Source: Scenedesmus sp. ARA3 (taxonomy: Eukaryota; Chlorophyta; Chlorophyceae; Sphaeropleales; Scenedesmaceae). From it: DNA of 64,000 nt. Of this stretch, positions 1 through 11,170 are shown one piece after another. Under the pieces are notes generated by a model. The model had not been told where the DNA came from, did no database searches, and saw only the letters and a program-made list of their open reading frames with translations. A program made the position numbers and the translations under genes. The DNA is taken from positions 16,557-80,556 of the forward strand of contig RWJK01001378.1 of assembly GCA_004335835.1 (NCBI GenBank), read 5' to 3'. How positions within the stretch are numbered: the stretch's first letter is position 1; each line of letters starts with the position of its first letter.

Positions 1-52
1 GCCATCAAGCGTGCTGTGGACTCCACCTGGGCAGAGCCTCTCAAGCTTTCAG

Positions 53-1313
53 CAGCAGCAGCAGCAGTTGGTGGCTGAGGGGCGTAGTTTGGCCAGCAGC
101 TGCTGCGCTGCGCTGCGGCGCATGCATTGCTATGTGGCTGCCATGGCCATCAGCTTCTTCGTGCCCTGCTTCATCTTCCCTGCCATGCTGTCACCAGAGG
201 CGGGCTCGGTGCGTTGCGTTGGCGGCGATGATGTTTGGGTTCTAGTGTATTCAAGGTGTCTCAGTCTTTGTGCTGGTGCTTTGTGTGGTTTAGTTTTGGC
301 ATCTGCATAGTCTCAACATGATTACGTTGTACAAGTACGGCCCCAACACCCGCAACATTCCCCACCCAAAATGCGTGTCTGCTCTGCCCGTATGCGTGCA
401 CTTATTTCCCGAATCCTCTCCTGCGGTGGCCCGCACTGGGCTCCTGGTGGACACGGCTCTAAGTTGGGGCATCAAACAAACCCAAGCAAATACTACTGCT
501 GCTGCTGCTGCTGCTGCTGATGGTTGCATGCATGCAAACCTCTTCACTCTCTCTCCATTCCCTTCCCGCAGTGGCCCGCGGTGGGCTCCTGGTGGACGAT
601 CATGCTGGTGGGCGCCTTCCAGGCAGGCGCCGTGGCTGGATCAGCGCTGCCATTATATTCAATCCAGCACCCGCAGCGCTTCATCAGCCTGCTGGCGTGG
701 GGCCAGTGGGCGGTTGTTCCAGCCACGCTGGCGGCGCTGGCGCTGCACGGCGGGCCGCTGGCGCTGCTGGGCATCACGTTTGGCTCCATGGTGTACGGCT
801 AGTGAGTGGCGGTGGGCTGATGTGCGACAGATTGCGACGAATGGCGTTGTGTGCATCTAGATCTGCTGGCAAGTGCTGCGCTTGGCATCTTATGGCATTT
901 GCTGCTCTGGCACCTTACTGAAGCATCACGCTTGGCTCCAAGGTGTATGGCTAGTGAGTGGCGGTGCGCTTTCGACATGCGGCACATTGTGTTTGTGCAT
1001 CGGATCTGCTGGCAAGTGCTGCGCTTGGCATCATACGGATCTTGTTTCTGTGGCAGCATGCCTGCTGCTGCCAGCCAGAAGCGGGCTTTGCTTGCATTGT
1101 GCTGATCTGCCATACGCCAGTCTCTTTACAATGCGGTGCTGCTGCTGCTGCTGCTGCTGCTGCTTTCTCAGCCACGTGGCCAGCCTGGTGTTCTGGCTGG
1201 CCTGTGAGGGCCTAGGCAGCGCTGCTGACGTGGAGCTGGTGCAGGGGCTGCTGGTGCTGACCCTCACTGCAGCACGCCTGGCAGGGCTGCTGCTGTCATG
1301 GCTCTGGGGCTGA
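53..1313 (+). CDS. Partial polytopic membrane transporter, possibly ENT/SLC29-like (3' end)
   Basis: Three exons join in phase: 53-208 (after a CTTTCAG acceptor; the 5' end may lie outside the window), 572-801 and 1172-1313, giving 175 residues and a TGA stop. The product is almost wholly hydrophobic helices, including FFVPCFIFPAMLSP, a Trp-rich segment WWTIMLVGAF, and a final helix ending LSWLWG. Helix order and small-residue patterns (an FP motif, then W...F..G, then GITFGSMVYGY, then a last G-rich helix) resemble the second half of equilibrative nucleoside transporters. That is a pattern match only; another multi-pass carrier is possible. Donors are GTGCGT and GTGAGT. The second acceptor is preceded by a (CTG)n tract and TTTCTCAG. 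Part of exon 2 with its donor, and the last 74 bp of the coding sequence, are each duplicated just downstream. Confidence 0.55.
776..1045 (+). repeat. Direct duplication of exon end plus donor (ENT-like gene)
   Basis: The stretch 776-905 (exon 2 end, GTGAGT donor, start of intron) recurs at about 932-1045 with substitutions. Shared pieces include GGCTAGTGAGTGGCGGTG and GATCTGCTGGCAAGTGCTGC. The second copy lies wholly in the intron. Confidence 0.85.
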
Positions 1314-1438
1314 GGCCTGTGATTTCTGTCACCATGGTGTGAGGCCTGTGGTTTGTGTTGCTGTGGCTGCTGGTGCTGACGCTGACCCTCACTGCAGCAC
1401 GCCTGGCAGGGCTGCTGCTGTCATGGCTCTGGGGCTGA
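1240..1438 (+). repeat. Duplication of the last 74 bp of the ENT-like coding sequence
   Basis: The segment from GGGGCTGCTGGTGCTGACC to the TGA at 1313 is repeated almost exactly at about 1365-1438, including the ending TGGCTCTGGGGCTGA. The downstream copy is presumably 3' UTR. Confidence 0.88.
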
Positions 1439-2952
1439 TGCACAGAAAAGGACGTCCACAGCACACAGAGTACACACTTCCACCGCGGGAGCTGCTGCTG
1501 TGACGCAGCCTGTCAAGCCTAGCATCCGACAACAGCCAGGCTCTGGCAGTGTTGGCGACATCCTTGCTGGCTGTGCGAGCAATGACGTGTGCCTCGGCGG
1601 CGACAGCAGCAGCCAGCAGCAGCGGCGGCGGCAGCAGTGTATCTTCAACATGTACAGTACTGATTCAGAAACTGTGATGCAGCTCAGGGCGTGCGGTGCT
1701 GGCGGCGCCCAAGGCAGCACAGTTGGCCAGGCTGCTGATATCATCACATGCAGTGTTGGTGATGTGCGCTGAGTGTGCAGGTCCCTGCAGCCGCAAGGTG
1801 CGTGCTGTACAGCACAATAGTTCGCGTTGTCAAGCGCATGCTTGAAAGCAACTAGTCAGGCTGCATGTGCGGCGCCAAGCTCAGGAAAGCCTGTCTGGCG
1901 ACACGCTGGGTTAGCCATCATGGCTAGTTGCTGGCTTGTTTGTAGTGGGTTAAGATTGTCGAGGGTGTTTGCAGTTGGGTGCCTGGCGCATGCAGCGCGT
2001 TGCAAGGGTAGCTCCTTGCTTGCCACCATGCTGCTGCACACTGCAAATCAATCAAATACGCAAAATACACTTTTGTTGGGGTTTTTTTGGTGTGTGGTGC
2101 GTACAGCGTGCTGCAAGGAGTTTCCTGATGCTTGTTTGCCGTCATGGTGCTGTACACTGCATTGCAATCACATACGCAAATGAAAATTTGGGATGGGCCT
2201 GATGTTACACGACGGTCATGTTCCTGGGCAGAGTTCTCCTAGTCTGGGCTGTTGCATGTTGTTATGAGATTTGGAGCTCTGCTTCCTGTGTTAGTCAAGA
2301 GTCGAGATCTGCTGCTTGCAGCATGATGCGCGCCGTCTTGAGCACATGTAGCGTTGGTTACCCATGCTGGGCAACTGGTGTGATGTGTTGGGTCGCGCGA
2401 GGGGAGTGCAACATTGCTTCTGGTTTGCTTGTTGAAAGCAGTCCATTGATGCATGCTCTGTGTCACATGTTCATGGGCAGACAGTGTCACAGCTGGGTGC
2501 TGTAAAGCATCGGGGCATGCTGTAGGCCCTTGCCAACTTGGCTTGAATCGGATTTTACTCTAGTTGAGTTCAGAGATGTTACAAACTTATGGGCAATGTA
2601 CAATGTTTGTTGCAACATGCACGCTGCAGCTTGCAAGCCGATTGGCACGTGTCAAGGCCCCGCTTCGCTTGTAGAAAAGCCTCAAGGTCATGCAGCTGCA
2701 ATGCACTGCAGTAGTGCCGCCTGCACTGCAATATAAACCCTGCTGCAGCCTGAGCTGATGCGCACCTAATTCAACCAAGCAAATGTCGTCAAAGTTACCT
2801 GCTGAACTGCAGATACTTCTAGTATGGTGGTAGCAGCCGCTCACCCCTGGTGTGATAAGTCGGCCCGAATAATTTCATTGAAGTGCTGTACAATTCGCAG
2901 CCACGTGTGCAGCCGCGCAAGTCGTGCCTGCTGCCACAGAGCAGCCTCCAAC
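1439..2952. other. Intergenic region between convergent genes
   Basis: No supported exon was found. It holds a degenerate direct repeat of about 100 bp (about 1975-2065 against 2095-2180; both copies contain GCAAGG, a CACTGCA box and TACGCAAA). It must carry the 3' UTRs of the transporter (+) and the HINT3-like gene (-). Confidence 0.5.
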
Positions 2953-3601
2953 TCACACAGCCTCCTCGTCTGTTCCTTGCCTCACGCGCCCAGCCAACAG
3001 CTGCTGCTGCTGCTGCTGTTTGGAGGAGGGCCGCCGTTGCAGCTCATCCAGCAGCTGCTGCGCGGTCACCCAGTTTATGCCGGCCTGATACTGCCCCCAG
3101 CGGTACCACAGGTGCGGCAGCTGGAAGCAGTGCAGGCTGCAAGGCAGCAGCCACAGCACACAACAGCACACGGCAGCAGCAGTAGTGAGACAGAGCCGTA
3201 CAGTGTTGGCTAAGCGCGTGTCCTACGTTGTGTCCTGCGTTTGAGGTGAAGTTTACTTTTTGCAGCAGCAGGACAGCAGAGTTGTTATCTGAGAGCAGGT
3301 GCAACACAGAGCAAGGCTGTCATCAGCAAGCTCTGCTAGGCACCCACTTCTTAACAAATGCAACTAGCTGTGGCAACATCAGTTCAGGTGCTAGGTGGCA
3401 TGCGGCACATGCTGCGCAGTGCAGCACCAGCAGTGATGCAGCTCTGCTTGGCAGAGGCGGCAGCGGCCACTCACTGCAGGTGGTCCACGCTCCGGAAGGG
3501 CGGCTTGTGAAAGCCAAACTTGAAGCGCTGCTGCTGCTGCTGCCCCGGCTGCTGCTGCCGCCTTGGCAATGGCAGTGCCTGCTGCTGTGCTGGCCATGGT
3601 G

Positions 3602-3633
<32 letters not shown>

Positions 3634-4161
3634 GCGGCCGCTACAGGCTGTCCCTGCTGCTGGTCGGTGGATTGTTGCTGCAGCAGTTGCTGCCCCACCT
3701 CCATCATGTGGCGCACTGTGAGTCAGCAGGCGCAATGCACAAGAAAGATCCCTTTCTGAGACCAGCCTCAACCTGCGCTGCTGCACACAGTGCTCAGGAT
3801 ACTTCCATGCTTACATGCTATATGCAAACTCTCTGTCAACAGTCAAGTGACCGACGGGATAAGCAGCACAAGCTGATGAGCACGTGCATACACCAAGCTG
3901 CACGCCTGCTGCCGCGCGCAACACCCTGGGTGCAAATCCAACAGCCGTGCATAATCTGCTCAACTGCTCAACAAGCAACCCCAGCCATCATGGTTGTTAT
4001 AGGCTCTCAGCAGGGCCCAACACCTGCTGCTGCCAGCCTCCTCACCTAGCTGTGTGTCTGCTGCTGTGAGGCTGGTCACGTTGGGGATGTGCTGCCGCGG
4101 CATGACCAGCAGGTGCTGTGCTGCTGCAGGGCGGTGATCAGGCAGCGCCACCACCAGCTCA

Positions 4162-4200
<39 letters not shown>

Positions 4201-4504
4201 CAGCAGCAGCACCAGCTTACACAGAGAACATGACCAACTTGATGCAGAACGCAGGATTCTTGCATCCACATAGTTGCCGGCATGTGCAGCAGCCACATGT
4301 TATTGAAACTGGAGTGCACGCCTTGCAGGACATGACGAGAGTAAACAGCATATGCCTTGCTAGCTCTGCCGCAGCAAGTTGCCGCAGACTCACCTCGTAG
4401 AGTACCCTTAAGCCTGCTGTGCCACTCTCATTCACTATGCGGCAGAAGATGCAGCCAGCGACGCCTGGCAGCAGCAAGCAGCATGATGAACTGTCTGGGT
4501 ACAT
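2953..4504 (-). CDS. HIT-domain protein, HINT3-like nucleoside phosphoramidase
   Basis: Four exons on the minus strand: 4504-4394, 4163-4046, 3715-3475 and 3136-2953 (218 codons including stop; all phases agree). The product begins MYPDSSS, then GCIFCRIVNES, the usual start of a HIT domain. It continues with QHLLVMPRQHI, RHMMEVGQQLL, FGFHKPPF and the catalytic His triad HLHLH, whose codons are split by the last intron. It ends with a WYRWGQYQAGINWVTA segment typical of HINT3 proteins. Family knowledge: HINT proteins hydrolyse AMP-amine phosphoramidates and act as small cytosolic or nuclear enzymes. A poly-Q insertion of about 35 residues (positions around 3530-3690) splits the domain before the FGFH motif. 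The start could be the ATG at 4504, or the first exon could begin at a CTGCCAG acceptor near 4465 with another exon upstream. Confidence 0.85.
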
Positions 4505-5132
4505 GGGAGACGGATACTGAAACGGATGTGCTGAGTTGTTGAACAGCCACTACTAGATCTGCTGCTGTGCTTTAGAAGTGATGATGCTTTTGTATGCCGT
4601 TGAACAGTTTGAGGCCGCTGTGCGAGTGGGACGCACGGAAAGGCTGATCAGTGCTGCAAGCAGCAGCAACAACAGCAGGTAGTGCTGTACTGCTGCTGGT
4701 GGCAACCACTGCTGGGCGCTCACATTGCGTCCTACAGCTATGTCTTTGTCGTCGTTTGCTGCACGTTTGACCCATGTGCAAGAGCTCAGGGCGTCTCTGT
4801 ATCGATGTGACCGATCCAGTGCATCGTGGTGTTGGCTGAGCAGCGAACGAGAGCATGTCCCTGAGAGTCTGATTCGAAAGGTATTGATGAATACACAGTG
4901 TTTTCGTCATCTGTGCTTCTGAGACACACAACAGACATGCGAACGTTATCCTTGGACACTTCACGTGTCACAGCTTGAAGCTGTGCAGAGGGTTTACCAA
5001 TGACTGCAGAAATGTAAGGCAACACAGCCAAACCAATCCACAGCCAACGCTTGCCGATGAGAACACCATTAACCAACACATCACGCTGCTGCTGAGGCTT
5101 TCTTTTCAAAAGCTGCCTGCCACGCTTGCAGC
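4505..5132. other. Short intergenic stretch between two minus-strand genes
   Basis: It lies between the BRO1 gene stop (5133) and the HINT3-like start. On the minus strand around 4590-4680 a short open stretch encodes FRASHSHSGLKLFNG; it could be an extra 5' exon of the HINT3-like gene, but no in-phase splice pair was established. Otherwise it should be 3' UTR and promoter. Confidence 0.4.
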
Positions 5133-8022
5133 CTAAGGAGCCTCTATATCCCTGGCACCACTGCCATGCGGACCAGCCCTGCCACCATCTGCTGTGCCTC
5201 CTGGAGGTCTACTGTCTTTGCCACCTTGATGCTCAGCAGCACTGCCCCCTGCTGCCCCTGAGTTTGCCGCCCAGATGGCAGCATTCAGCGGAGCCTTTAT
5301 CAGGTACTCCACAACGTTCCACATCAGCTGCACCGCACACGCGCACGGCAAGCAGCAGCAGCACAGCTTGAACGGCAGCAGCAGCAGCCACACAATGACG
5401 CCCAGCAGCGACACGAGTATCAGCAGCGGGTAACATACCACCAGCACCAGCACACGCCAGCACGAGCAGCCGCCACCGCTGCTGCCGCTGCTGCTGCTTG
5501 CTTGCGCTGGCTGGTTTGCGCCTCCCTCGGCAGCTGCATCGAGCCCTGCAGCTGCAGCACTCCCATCTCCTGCCATGCCAGCTGCAGCACTTCCTCCAGC
5601 TCCTGCTGCTGTCAGTGGCAGTGCTGCTGCTTCACTGCCAGTCTGAAGCCGATGCTGCGGCTCCCTGCTGCTGCTGCTGCCTGCAGCTGCCTGCCTGCCA
5701 GTGACAGCTGCAACTAACTGCGCAGCCAGCTCAGCGCTGAGCTGGCCAGCAGCAGGTGGCAGCTGGTAGGGCAGCGGCTCCACAGCCCGCTTGGGTGCTG
5801 GCAGCGGCGGCAGCTGCTTGGGCACTGGCTGGTAGTAGATGCTGGCGTTGTCGCGGGTGCACCTGGCAGCAGCAGCAGCAGCAGCAGTGACGAGGCGCCA
5901 CATGTGAGGTTGTAGCGTGTTCAGTGGAGGTGTGCGGCTCTGGCACCCATCAACCAGATGCAGCCGCTGCGGCAGCAAAACCAATGCTTCAGAAGCACAG
6001 CTGCGAGGATGCTGTGGCATGCGCAACTGCCCCTTCACGCACATCAAGAGTGAAGCTGTCAGCTCGGCCGTTACAATGAGTGGCCAGCAGCTCAAACCTC
6101 ATACACATTTCTGCTTTGCTCTTTGCAAAAACACACACTTGCATGTACACTCACTTGCCCAGCGAGGCCTGCACCTTGCCATCCAAGCTGCGCTCCAGCT
6201 GCTGCCGCTGCTGCCGTGCAGTGGGCGGCTCCAGCCGGTCAAAGTCAACGCCCAGGCTGTACACATGTTTGACCAGGCGGCTGGCCTCACCAGCCCAGGC
6301 TGCTGCTGTGCCGGCCTCACTGCCTGCCAGGGAGGCATCTGCTGCATAGACAGCTGACACAGCGTAGCAGTATGCGACTTGGTACTTCAGAAACGCCAGC
6401 AGCTTTGGTAGGTACCGCCCCTGCGCACCCCAAGTGAAGCCGGTTGGCAGTGGTGATGAGAACACACGTTCAAACGCTGCTGCTGTGCAGCCAGTGCCAG
6501 CAGCTGCGGACAACAGGCCGCCAGCTGGCTGCTGCTGTGTCTGCTGCGTTGCTGCAGCTACCGCGCATGCCTGGATGTGCTGGTGTGCTGTGCAGTAGAG
6601 GGCTGCTGTGTCTGCAGCGATGCCTGCTATGAGGGAGGGCTGGTGTGACTTGGTGATAGCGCGCTGCAGCGTGAGGCTCTGCAGGGCAGCAGGGCAGCAG
6701 CAGAAAAGTGTGTGCATGGCTGTGCAACTTAGCACGACTTCTGCTGCACATGCATGTCGCTACTGGCACATGAGCTCAAGTGGACAGCATGCACATCATT
6801 TTGGTAGTCACTGGGATGCGCTGCTGCTGTTAACGCACATACACTCGCTGCATCCAGCAGCACCGCCAGCCCAACATGACAGTAAATGTGCAACAGTGGC
6901 TGTCAGATGCCCACCTGGGCATCAGCCAGTGCCAGGCTCTGCAGCCCCAGCAGCAGCTGCTGCTGCAGGTCCCATCCCAGCCAGCCCACCAGCTGCGGCA
7001 GCAGCTGCTGCACGCCCTGCAGCAAGCCCGCAGCAGTCCGCTGCTGCTTGTATGCCTCCATGGCTGTTGTTGAAGCCAGCCCATCTGCTGCTGCGCTGCT
7101 TGCAAGCTCAGCACCTTTGACCATGTGCCAAGTTGCTGCAGCCAGCAGCATCGTGGCTGCCTCCTGCAAGGCATCCTTGCAGGACACAGCCACAGCCGCT
7201 GCAGCAGCCCCTGCTTGCTGCTTGTTTGACCACCAGCTCCCGCTGCTGCTGCTGGGGTTGGCCAGAGGCATTAGTGTGTCTGCCCAGCCGAAGACTAGCA
7301 AGTGCCGCAGCAGGTACGGCTGCAGGCTGCTGGCAGGGTGCTGCTGCTGCTGTTCCTGCAAGCTTGCAGGAAAAGCTGTGCTGCCAGGCAGCTGCTGGAA
7401 GCCTTGCTCCTCCATGAGCCCCTGCAGCTGCTGCTGCTGTACTGCTGCTGCTGTCTGGCTTCCTGCAGCTAGGTCCAGTAGGGCTGCCAGGTACCTGCAA
7501 CGCATGCAAACACAGCGCATTGCGTTGTCAGAGATAGGTGCTATCTCAAGCACCATGTTTGTGGACAGGGCTGCTACCGCTCTCAAGCATGAATCCTCTG
7601 GCACTAGCATCTGTACAACAAGACGCTTCAACTGCCACTGGCCTTCACAGCACACAATGCAGAGTGCATGGAGGTGCATGAAACAATGCCCCATACCTGT
7701 TGACAGCTGCCTGTACAGGAGCACCGCTGCTGGCTGTGTCGCCAAGCACATCCAGTGCCTCACTCCTTGCTGCGCACAGCTGCTGCAGGAACTGCTGAGC
7801 ACCAGCACTGGGGCCGGCACTGTTGCCAGTTGCTGCTTTGCCAGCCTTGGCTGCCTTGAGAGGCGAGGTCTCAGCGAGAGCACTACTTTGCTGCTCAGTG
7901 CTAAACTTGGGTGCATCCCTAGGCTGGTTCCTGGCCTTGAGTGGCAGCAGGGTGAAAGCAAACACATGTGTTCTTACTGCATCTGCTGCTGGAGCATTGC
8001 TGGCCTGCACAGGTGCCTCCAT
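5133..8022 (-). CDS. BRO1-domain protein (BROX-like), membrane-tethered tail
   Basis: Four minus-strand exons: 8022-7697, 7494-6915, 6678-6155 and 5862-5133 (719 residues, phases consistent). The N-terminus has HVFAFTLLPLKARN, the BRO1 start. The core contains ALADAQ joined to SLTLQRAITKSHQPSLIAG, and the end has KCTRDNASIYYQPVPK followed by AVEPLPYQLPP, matching the BROX-type C-terminal strand. BRO1 domains bind ESCRT-III subunits and act in endosomal sorting. After an Ala/Gly/Ser-rich linker comes a strongly hydrophobic segment (roughly residues 605-640) followed by a Cys cluster (LCCCCLPCACAV) and an amphipathic NVVEYLIKAPLNAAIW piece. This suggests stable membrane attachment, possibly with S-acylation; that part is inference. 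The last intron ends in a (CTG)n run before CCAG. Confidence 0.88.
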
Positions 8023-8940
8023 GCTGGCTGCGTGGTTGCAACTGCGTTAAATGCTCCAGCAGTTTTAGCGAATGGCGTGCATCGGCAACTTCAGTAATCC
8101 ATCGAGCAGGCGGTTACCGTTGACTGTGTAGCAGTGCTTGATCACGGCCATGGTGCTGGCTCAGCACCTCTGCAGCTGCAAGAGTACGACCCCAGCAGCA
8201 TCAGCATAGACATATAAAGTGCAATGCAAGGCGTAGACGTAACAGGCTGTTGTTTGTCAGAAGTGACACTTGCACTTCAGAAGTGCATCGAGCCCACAGC
8301 ACCACCACATATATGCGTTGCTGCTGCTGAATTCTAGACTTCGTAGCTAAAACTATTACATGTAAACCTCGCATCGCTCTCTCCATCAAGTGTTCCACCC
8401 CGTGCTGTGTCCTGAAATTTCTTGGATTGGTCTACCTAGTGCCTTGTGTGAGCTGCCTAGCCATGGATTAATGATAAGTGACTTTAGATGTTCACTGGGA
8501 GGCCATATCATACCCTGCAACAGCCAAATGGCTCTGCTTTCCTGCATTCGCGGACTTCATAAGGATCCCTATCAGCCCTCCGGACATAAGAGCAGCGCTG
8601 CTGATAATCAAAACTCTCCTGCTATGGGCGGAAAACAGGTGGGAGCAACAGCTCCAACAACTAAGCTGTCAAGACTGGCCTGCCCAGATTTTATCAGCAG
8701 CACAATGGCGCCCCCTGCCCGCCAATGGCACCGAGTAAATGCGAGTCTTTAGTGCTCTACCCTTTATTACAACACATCTCACAAACTGTGCACAGCCGCA
8801 GCATGAGTACAGGCGCACAGCGACAGCGTAGCCTGAGGACAGCGTAGCCTGAGGCGCTACTGCTCAACAGCCTGCTGAATGTCCTGCAAAGGCAGCACCC
8901 GCTTCAACGCCCCTGCCTTGCTTCTTGTTGGTGCTTGCAG
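8023..8940. other. Divergent promoter region and unidentified 5' exons
   Basis: This lies between the BRO1 gene start (minus) and the first recognised exon of the CCCH gene (plus). About 8330-8760 is less repetitive than its surroundings and has two overlapping plus-strand open frames (8390-8752, 8478-8738) without recognisable domains. Either could hide an upstream exon. A 17-bp direct repeat, AGCGTAGCCTGAGG-like, occurs at about 8825-8855. Confidence 0.4.
8211..8219 (+). promoter_or_regulatory. Possible TATA box
   Basis: ACATATAAAG lies on the plus strand in the divergent BRO1/CCCH spacer. It could position transcription of the plus-strand gene. This is sequence resemblance only. Confidence 0.3.
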
Positions 8941-9932
8941 GACAAAGTGCAGCTGCTGTCAGCAGAGCTTCTGCAACACGGCATTCAGCTGCCTGCCAGT
9001 GCCAAGGCCGCTGTCAACACCCACTTTGGGCGGCACACACTTGGGGTGCTTGGCAGCGCGCAGCGGGTGCAGCTGCAGGTGCTGCAGGAGGCGCTGCAGC
9101 CAGGTGCGGCTGCCGGCCATGAGTGCAACACAGCAGCAGTGCGGACACAGCACAGCACACAGCACATGCCAGAATCGCAGCACACGACAAAATACTGCGC
9201 ATGCCAGAGTGCAGCACATGCCAGAATGCAGGATGTGGCAGACCACAGCACATGACAGAGTGCATCACACAGGAGAACAGCACATGGTGAACACAGCTCG
9301 CACAGGTTGCCTAGGGCAGCGCCTAGCAGCACAACAGTACATGTATAGCACAGCACAGCTCCCGCATATCACAGCGTAGCGCATCTGTACCGCGTTGCGC
9401 GGTCACAGCACAGCGCGCAACGTCAGCGCTCACACACAGTGCAGCATCATGGCTGCTGTTGAGCCGCACAGCAGCTGCAGCATTCTGGCAGCGGCCATGG
9501 CCATGCACTGCCCCGCACACGCACCCTGCGTGTACTGTGCAGCCCGCAGTTGCTGATGCAGCAGCAGCAGCTGTACGTCTTTCCCCTTCAAAGCATACCT
9601 CCTGCAAGCAGTTTGATTCCATGGCACCACCATCACACAAGCTTCTTGCCTGGTTGCTCAGCTGCTGCTCCTGCTGTCATGCTGCCATGCTGCAACGCCC
9701 CTGCCCACTAACACTGCCAGGGCTGCTTGCTCCCACCAACGGCCCTGGCGGTGCTGCAAGCAGCAGTCCTGCAAGCAGCCTTCCTGCAAGCAGCGGTCCT
9801 GCAAGCAACAGTCCTGCAAGCGTCAGCGCCACTGTTGATGACGTGCGGCTGGAGCCGCGCGTCATGCCTGACGCCACCACACAGGTGAGGCAGGGCAGCC
9901 TGCCATCGATGCTCTGTGCCAGGCTGCTGCTG

Positions 9933-9972
<40 letters not shown>

Positions 9973-10338
9973 GAGTTACACCTGGCAGAGCCCAGCGTGC
10001 TGCCTCTCAATTTATGGGGTGTTAGGGGTGGCAAGTACCAAGTAAAAGGTTGCATGGCGCATGGCGTCGTTGAAAATCAACAAATGCACCTCAACTGTTC
10101 GGCGGCATAAGTGGCATGGCAACTGCCTGTAACACAACCATACCTTGCTGCCACGGCTGCTGCTGCCGCTGCCTCCGCTGTTGCTTCAAACAGTGCTTCC
10201 TCACAGCGAGCAAGGCAAGTGCTGCCGCCAGCGCCCTGGCGCGCTTCTTCGGCTGCCGCATCGCTGACGTCACCTGCCATGACGGCTCGCTGACCCTGCA
10301 TCTGACAGCAGCACCGCCACCACCACAACCGCCACCAC

Positions 10339-10373
<35 letters not shown>

Positions 10374-11139
10374 GGGCCGGAACAGCGCCGCAGCCAGCAC
10401 ACTCAGCACCAGCAGCTGCAGCCCCCAATCATGCTGCACGAGCAGCAGCAGCAGGAGCAGCAGCAGCAGCAGCAGCAGCATGCCGATGATGAGCTGGATG
10501 CCGAAGCTGCATTGGCTGAGGCCCTGCGGCAGCGCCACGCCGCAGCACTCAACCTGGCAGATATATTGACATTGATGACTTGGAGTGCAGCACAGATGAC
10601 GACTCTGCAGAGAATGACGGCAGCACACCAACTGCCTTCACAGCAGCCCAGCAGCATGCGGCAGCTGCTGAAGCGCCGCTGCCGCCGCAGTCGTGCTCGC
10701 CAACACCCTCACCGCCTGCCTCGCCACCGCCACCGCCACAGCTGTTAACCCAGCAGGAGCAGCAGCAGCAGCAGCAGCAGCAGCTGGCACCTGGGGTAGA
10801 CGCAAGGCTGCGTGCGCAGCAGCAACCGCAGGAGCAGCAGCAGCAGCGGCAGCCGGAGGTATCCCAGACAGAGGCAAGGCCGCCCACGCAGCAGCCAACC
10901 CAGCAGCAGCAGCAGCAGCAGTCGCAGTATGCAAACATGAGCATGGCGGAGCTGGAGGCGCTGTTGGCACGCCTTGAGCAGAAGTGCACCGAGCTGCCTG
11001 CAATGCATGGCAGTGACACACAGCAGCAGAAGCAGCAGCAGCAGCAGGAGCAGCAGGACAAAGGAGAGGAGGGGCAGGAGCTGCGGCTGCATGAGAGCAA
11101 CAAGCAGGGGCAGCAACAGCAGCAGCATATTGCGCAGCT

Positions 11140-11170
<31 letters not shown>

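Noticed and set aside
3228..4049. 273-codon plus-strand frame with poly-Leu
   Set aside because: It is the antisense shadow of the HINT3-like exons; the (CAG)n run read as CTG gives poly-Leu.
8390..8752. Overlapping open frames in the BRO1/CCCH spacer
   Set aside because: No splice donor that connects in phase to the exon at 8941 was found; kept only as a possible hidden 5' exon.
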